Assembly: GCA_023384005.1 (NCBI GenBank) | Contig: JAHDXY010000012.1 | Coordinates: 1 to 39,176, forward strand | Origin: Burkholderiaceae bacterium | Lineage (GTDB): Bacteria > Pseudomonadota > Gammaproteobacteria > Burkholderiales > Burkholderiaceae_E | Direction: 5' to 3' | Length of the DNA stretch: 39,176 nucleotides | Shown here: positions 35,704 to 39,176 of the stretch, piece by piece | How the letters are laid out: the number at the start of each line of letters is the position of its first letter | Position numbering within the stretch: position 1 is the first letter of the stretch | Made by a program: the position numbers and the translations under genes | Notes under the pieces: generated by a model | What the model saw: the letters and a program-made list of their open reading frames with translations, nothing else | Database searches by the model: none | What the model was told of the DNA's origin: nothing

Positions 35704-35762
35704 CTTATGCACGGGCGCGCGGGCGGCGCTTATCACGCACGCAACGCGCGGCGGTGGATAAG
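35704..35762. repeat. 59-bp imperfect palindromic repeat, copy 1
   Basis: CTTATGCACGGGCGCGCG-ggcggcgcttatcacgcacgcaa-CGCGCGGCGGTGGATAAG; arms complementary except a few positions; near-identical copy at 36414. Confidence 0.8.
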
Positions 35763-35779
35763 CCCGCACGCGGCGGGCT
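35763..35779 (-). terminator. Possible terminator hairpin downstream of the small minus-strand ORFs
   Basis: Minus strand reads GCCCGC-CGCGT-GCGGGC followed by TTATCC; located just after the stop at 35790. T-tract is weak. Confidence 0.35.
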
Positions 35780-35789
35780 GTGAAGATGA

Positions 35790-35987
35790 CTACGGATTCA
35801 TTCGCTGAGTGAACTTTCCGAACGTTAGCGCGGCCTCGGCGAGATTCCGGGTCGCAAAATACTCGGCAGACTCGCGCGAAAATGGAACACCTCGGTCTTC
35901 GGTACCCAGGTAAAAGCCCGCCTGTGATTCGAGGACTGTCACGGGTAATTCGACTCCGCAGATTTCCTTGGCCAATTTGCCGATCAT
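35790..35987 (-). CDS. Small hypothetical ICE-type protein
   Basis: 65 aa 'MIGKLAKEICGVELPVTVLESQAGFYLGTEDRGVPFSRESAEYFATRNLAEAALTFGKFTQRMNP'; ATGA overlap with the upstream small ORF. Confidence 0.5.
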   Translation of the reverse strand: MIGKLAKEICGVELPVTVLESQAGFYLGTEDRGVPFSRESAEYFATRNLAEAALTFGKFTQRMNP

Positions 35988-36136
35988 GGTTTCGCTCCCA
36001 ACGGATTAAGGCTTGTGAAATGGCCGTGCCAACTCGCACGGGCAGGATCGCCGCTAGAGCTGCTACCTGCTATAGCGACGGAATCGACGCCTTTGACGTG
36101 CAGATCGAAAAACGCAGGTTGAGCTTGTTTCGACAT
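35984..36136 (-). pseudogene. Short ORF with a DUF3577-like N-terminus (probable truncated remnant)
   Basis: 'MSKQAQPAFFDLHVKGV' resembles the start of DUF3577 ICE proteins (..YFDLHTTGLGYLN..), but the rest is unrelated and short. Good SD (AGGAGACC). Confidence 0.35.
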
Positions 36137-36161
36137 GATGGTCTCCTCTTGAATGAAAAAT

Positions 36162-36197
36162 GGGGAGACCACCCCCTTGCCGGGGATGGAACTCCCC
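36162..36197. promoter_or_regulatory. Inverted-repeat leader upstream of the small ORF pair
   Basis: GGGGAG (36162-36167) ... CTCCCC (36192-36197), with nested CCCC/GGGG; directly 5' of the SD and ATG at 36136 on the minus strand. Confidence 0.4.
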
Positions 36198-36413
36198 GAT
36201 AGGGATGAAGCTACTTACAACTACCTCCAAACCTTGCGGTCACCGGCTCCCAGGAGATCAGACCGGTTTCAGTTAATCATTGGCGCTCGGGCGCATTTCG
36301 TTGGCGCGAGCAGTACGGATTGCATCTATATTACGTGACAGCGCTTGCCACATTTTGGTTCCAGGTCAGCGCGTCGATCCTGACCGAATAACACGATCAC
36401 GATCGGAACAAGT

Positions 36414-36471
36414 CTTATCCACGGTCGCGCGGGCGGCGCCTCTCACGCACGAACGCGCGGCGGTGGGTAAG
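36414..36471. repeat. 58-bp imperfect palindromic repeat, copy 2
   Basis: CTTATCCACGGTCGCGCG-ggcggcgcctctcacgcacgaa-CGCGCGGCGGTGGGTAAG; same layout and loop orientation as 35704-35762. Confidence 0.8.
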
Positions 36472-37018
36472 CTGCCCGCGTCAACCCTTGCGGTGCAAGG
36501 TCGTTAGCAGTGCTGACAGGCACTTTCCATGTCTGCGGAACTTGCGCGATGATCCGGTGGTCACATGCACATCGCGGCGATCGCCGCAGTACGCGCGTTA
36601 TGAGTTCGCCACAATGCGCAGGATCGCCGGAGATTGGAAATCGGTTTACGCTGGCTGAGTCAGCCCGGTTGATGCCCGTAATCGCATCGCCCTTGCTCGC
36701 AAAGACGAGCGTGAAAGCCGGTCTCATCTCCTGAAAACCGGCAGCCGCAAGGCTCGGGGATACGTGTCAGACCGCAGTAAACATCCAGGCAGCGAGCGCC
36801 GCTCTGCCGCAGCAAGGCTTCGCCCGCATTCGCGTACGACAGCCCTACTCCACTGCCCTAGCGGCACCATCTGTTTCAATCGGCAATGTTCTGCGCCAGT
36901 CGCGGCGCCGTGCGACATGCACGCGGCAGCTTCAGGCCGGCGGATCGTAGCGGGACCAGTCAATACGGGTGCTGCTGCAATCCTGGCTGCGTAACTGCGG
37001 CAGCATCTCTGCGCCAAC

Positions 37019-37060
37019 CGCATCGTCACTACAAAGGCGCCAGCCGGTAGTGACGATGCG
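37019..37060. repeat. Perfect 14-bp inverted repeat with 14-nt loop
   Basis: CGCATCGTCACTAC-aaaggcgccagccg-GTAGTGACGATGCG. Confidence 0.85.
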
Positions 37061-37069
37061 CACGATGCC

Positions 37070-37098
37070 CCAGCCATCAAGGACTTATCGATGGCTGG
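37070..37098. repeat. Perfect 9-bp inverted repeat with 11-nt loop
   Basis: CCAGCCATC-aaggacttatc-GATGGCTGG, 10 bp after the previous IR. Confidence 0.8.
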
Positions 37099-37490
37099 CG
37101 CAAGTGACAACCCCACGTGACGGGCTCCCTGACCCGTCGTCATTCACGGCCGCGCAATGCGGTCCGTCCTCACGCCCGCTCCCCGCGGGCTCAGTGCAAT
37201 GCCGCGCTGAAGAAGCGCCCCTCCGAGCCCTGGGTCAATGGCTCAGATCGATGAATCGACTTCCCACAGGAAGCTGCATCGACGCCAATGCCGCGTGCCG
37301 CGGCGGCAAGCAGCAAAGAAACGGCACGAAACGGGAGTGGTGTCCCGAGTCCCTTGTAGATCCCGATACGCCAAGCGTTCGGGACGGACAGAAACACTAA
37401 CCGGACAGGTTTCACACACCAGCAGCAGCGTAAAGGGCGGAAGGAAAGGGGCAACAAAGGGAAAAAGGGAATGAACCTGGCGAGGAGCGG

Positions 37491-38357
37491 GTGCGGGACC
37501 TGAACTACGAGCTGAAGCAACTCTGCCGTCGAAATCGAGACGGCAGCTTCGCCACGCAGCGCGACCGCGAGCGCGTGCTGGACCAGATCGCCAACCAGCT
37601 CCACGACTGGGGCTATCGGCACATGGGTGCAGCGAGCCTGAAGTCAAAGCACGTCGAGCGCCTGGTCGAGAGCTGGAAGGCAGCGGGTCTGGCCGTTGGG
37701 ACAATCAAGAATCGCATGGCGGAGCTTCGATGGTGGGCCGAGAAGATCGGCAAGGAAAAAGTCGTCGCCGGCGACAACTCGCACTATGGGATTGGCAAGC
37801 GACAGTACGTCAGCAACGTCAGCAAGGCGCGCGAGCTGACGGCAGGCGATCTGTCGAAGATCAGCGACCCCTACACGCGGATGTCGCTGCAGCTGCAGGC
37901 TGCGTTCGGATTGCGGCGCGGGGAGTCGATCAAGATCCGCCCCGAGTGGGCCGATCGCGGCGACAAGCTCGTGCTGAAAGACACCTGGACCAAAGGCGGG
38001 CGGGCGCGGGAAATCCCGATTCGCAACGAGGAGCAGCGCCGGGTGCTGGACGAGGCGAAGCGCTTCGCCGGCAGGGGCAGCCTCATTCCGGCCGACCAGC
38101 GCTACGTGGAGCAGCTCCGGCGCTTCGAGCACCACTGCGATAAGGCGGGCATCAACGGCGTGCACGGACACCGCCACCACTACGCGCAGACGCGCTACCG
38201 GGAAATCACCGGCTGGGCCGCGCCCGCTGCCGGCGGGCCGCGGTCGAGGGCACTGACGCCGGCGCAGCGGGAGCTCGACCGCGAGGCACGGCTCACTATC
38301 AGCATGGAGCTGGGTCATGAGCGCGAGCAAATTACCGCGGTTTACCTTGGTCGATAA
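37491..38357 (+). CDS. Tyrosine-type integrase (Integrase_1 / phage integrase SAM_2-like)
   Basis: 'MRDLNYELKQLCRRNRDGSFATQRDRERVLDQIANQLHDWGYRHM...' N-terminal SAM-like domain; 'QLQAAFGLRRGESIKI' (catalytic Arg), 'TKGGRAREIPI' (Lys), 'HGHRHHYAQTRY' (HxxR-like), 'SMELGHEREQITAVYLG' (H...Y). GTG start with AGGAG SD. Confidence 0.88.
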   Translation: MRDLNYELKQLCRRNRDGSFATQRDRERVLDQIANQLHDWGYRHMGAASLKSKHVERLVESWKAAGLAVGTIKNRMAELRWWAEKIGKEKVVAGDNSHYGIGKRQYVSNVSKARELTAGDLSKISDPYTRMSLQLQAAFGLRRGESIKIRPEWADRGDKLVLKDTWTKGGRAREIPIRNEEQRRVLDEAKRFAGRGSLIPADQRYVEQLRRFEHHCDKAGINGVHGHRHHYAQTRYREITGWAAPAAGGPRSRALTPAQRELDREARLTISMELGHEREQITAVYLGR

Positions 38358-38418
38358 ATAGACGCCGGGAGGGACGCCGACGCGGCTGTGAGCACTGCTA
38401 ACAGCGAAGACGAGGCGC

Positions 38419-38453
38419 AAAAAAAATCGGTACGGCTTTTGGCCGCACCGATT
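38419..38453 (-). terminator. Rho-independent terminator of the DUF932 gene
   Basis: Minus strand: AATCGGTGCGGCc-aaaa-GCCGTACCGATT followed by a run of T (A-run 38419-38426 on +). Confidence 0.85.
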
Positions 38454-38489
38454 GAGAAACCGCCCTGACAGACGATTGATGGACACTGG

Positions 38490-38510
38490 AACCGGATCGG
38501 GGATCCGGTT
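38490..38510. repeat. Perfect 9-bp inverted repeat (second hairpin 3' of DUF932)
   Basis: AACCGGATC-ggg-GATCCGGTT, 8 bp after the DUF932 stop codon. Confidence 0.75.
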
Positions 38511-38517
38511 GCGGCGA

Positions 38518-39176
38518 TCACGCTGCTTCCGCAAGTTCCTGCCATTCGCTGGATGGAAGCTCGATCAGCTTGCCGCCCAGCGCTTCGAACTCCGTCGCCC
38601 TGTCGTAGTCCTCGACGTCATGCGAGAAGTGCGTGACGGCGTTGACAAGACCATAGGCGGAGAGGTCGCCTTGCACAATGAGCTGCCGCAGCACGCCGGC
38701 ACGCTCAGACTCGTTGAGCGTGTAGCGGTTGGCGAGCACCTCGACGGTCTTGACCGGATCGCCAGTGAGCTTGATGTCGAGCGTTTTCTGCATCTTCTGC
38801 GCCACCTGGCGAAACGTCGCTTCTGAAACCGCTGCCTCAACCACGTCTCGAACCTTCAGGAAGAAGGCCTTGTCGTCCGCGGCCAGGGTATCGGCCCTGA
38901 ACACGGTCACCGCCTCGTCCTCCGAATACAGCGAGCGCCCGACGTGCGTCTTGCGCAACGCGCGGTCCGATGCGATCAGGCCGTTTCGGCACACCAGCCG
39001 GTAGACCAGTGGCTGCACCGACAGCGTGCCGTGACCGACTTCCGAGTTGGTGATCACGATGCCGGCCTGCACGACATCGCCGGGAGCGATCTCGTACTCG
39101 ACGCGCGGCGTGACGACCTTGAGGTACATCTTCGTCTCGGTCAGCTCGACCGATTCGAAGCGGGCACCTTCCAGCC
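38518..39176 (-). CDS. DUF932 domain-containing phage/plasmid-like protein, N-terminus beyond the window
   Basis: Frame is open to the edge (LEGARFESVELTETKMYLKVVTPRVEYEIAPGDVVQAGIVITNSEVGHGTLSVQPLVYRLVCRNGLI...), typical of DUF932 C-terminal halves. Confidence 0.85.
   Translation of the reverse strand, partial: LEGARFESVELTETKMYLKVVTPRVEYEIAPGDVVQAGIVITNSEVGHGTLSVQPLVYRLVCRNGLIASDRALRKTHVGRSLYSEDEAVTVFRADTLAADDKAFFLKVRDVVEAAVSEATFRQVAQKMQKTLDIKLTGDPVKTVEVLANRYTLNESERAGVLRQLIVQGDLSAYGLVNAVTHFSHDVEDYDRATEFEALGGKLIELPSSEWQELAEAA

Noticed and set aside
36653-36665. Palindrome GGCTGAGTCAGCC
   Set aside because: Short, single copy, no promoter or gene context that I can support.
37238-37474. 78-aa plus-strand ORF before the integrase
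   Set aside because: No recognisable domain, Lys/Arg-rich, no clear ribosome binding site; cannot be supported as a gene.
1-39176. CRISPR arrays, tRNA or rRNA genes
   Set aside because: No regularly spaced repeats or tRNA/rRNA-like sequences noticed when reading; not computed with dedicated tools.

Overview
The window is an accessory (defence-island) region inside what looks like an integrative/conjugative element. About 35 kb of genes lie on the minus strand, followed by a poorly coding ICE-backbone segment with an integrase and a DUF932 gene. In transcription order (high to low coordinates) I see: WYL regulator; DUF2779 predicted DEDD exonuclease; DUF6361 protein; PLD-like nuclease; SF2/SNF2 helicase; ARPP-1-like protein; DUF4258 protein; RmuC; DEAD helicase with C-terminal DUF1998; DrmD-like SNF2 helicase; giant N6-adenine methyltransferase; Rad50/SMC-like ATPase with a CPxC motif; second SNF2 (RapA/DpdE-like) helicase; Hsp70/actin-like (ASKHA) ATPase; HNH endonuclease; GIY-YIG-like protein; and a SPARTA pair (TIR-APAZ plus short prokaryotic Argonaute, the latter cut by the window edge). 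The best candidate for an undescribed system is the tightly packed eight-gene run DUF1998-helicase / DrmD-like / MTase / Rad50-like / SNF2 / ASKHA / HNH / GIY-YIG (2308-23100), which shares parts with DISARM but lacks separate DrmA/DrmB/DrmC. A repeated palindrome, (G/T)(G/A/T)CTCA-N5-TGAGCC, sits in four intergenic gaps (about 2265, 24844, 26143, 34243) at module boundaries and may be a shared operator or a module-junction sequence. All family assignments come from reading motifs by eye; no database search was run.
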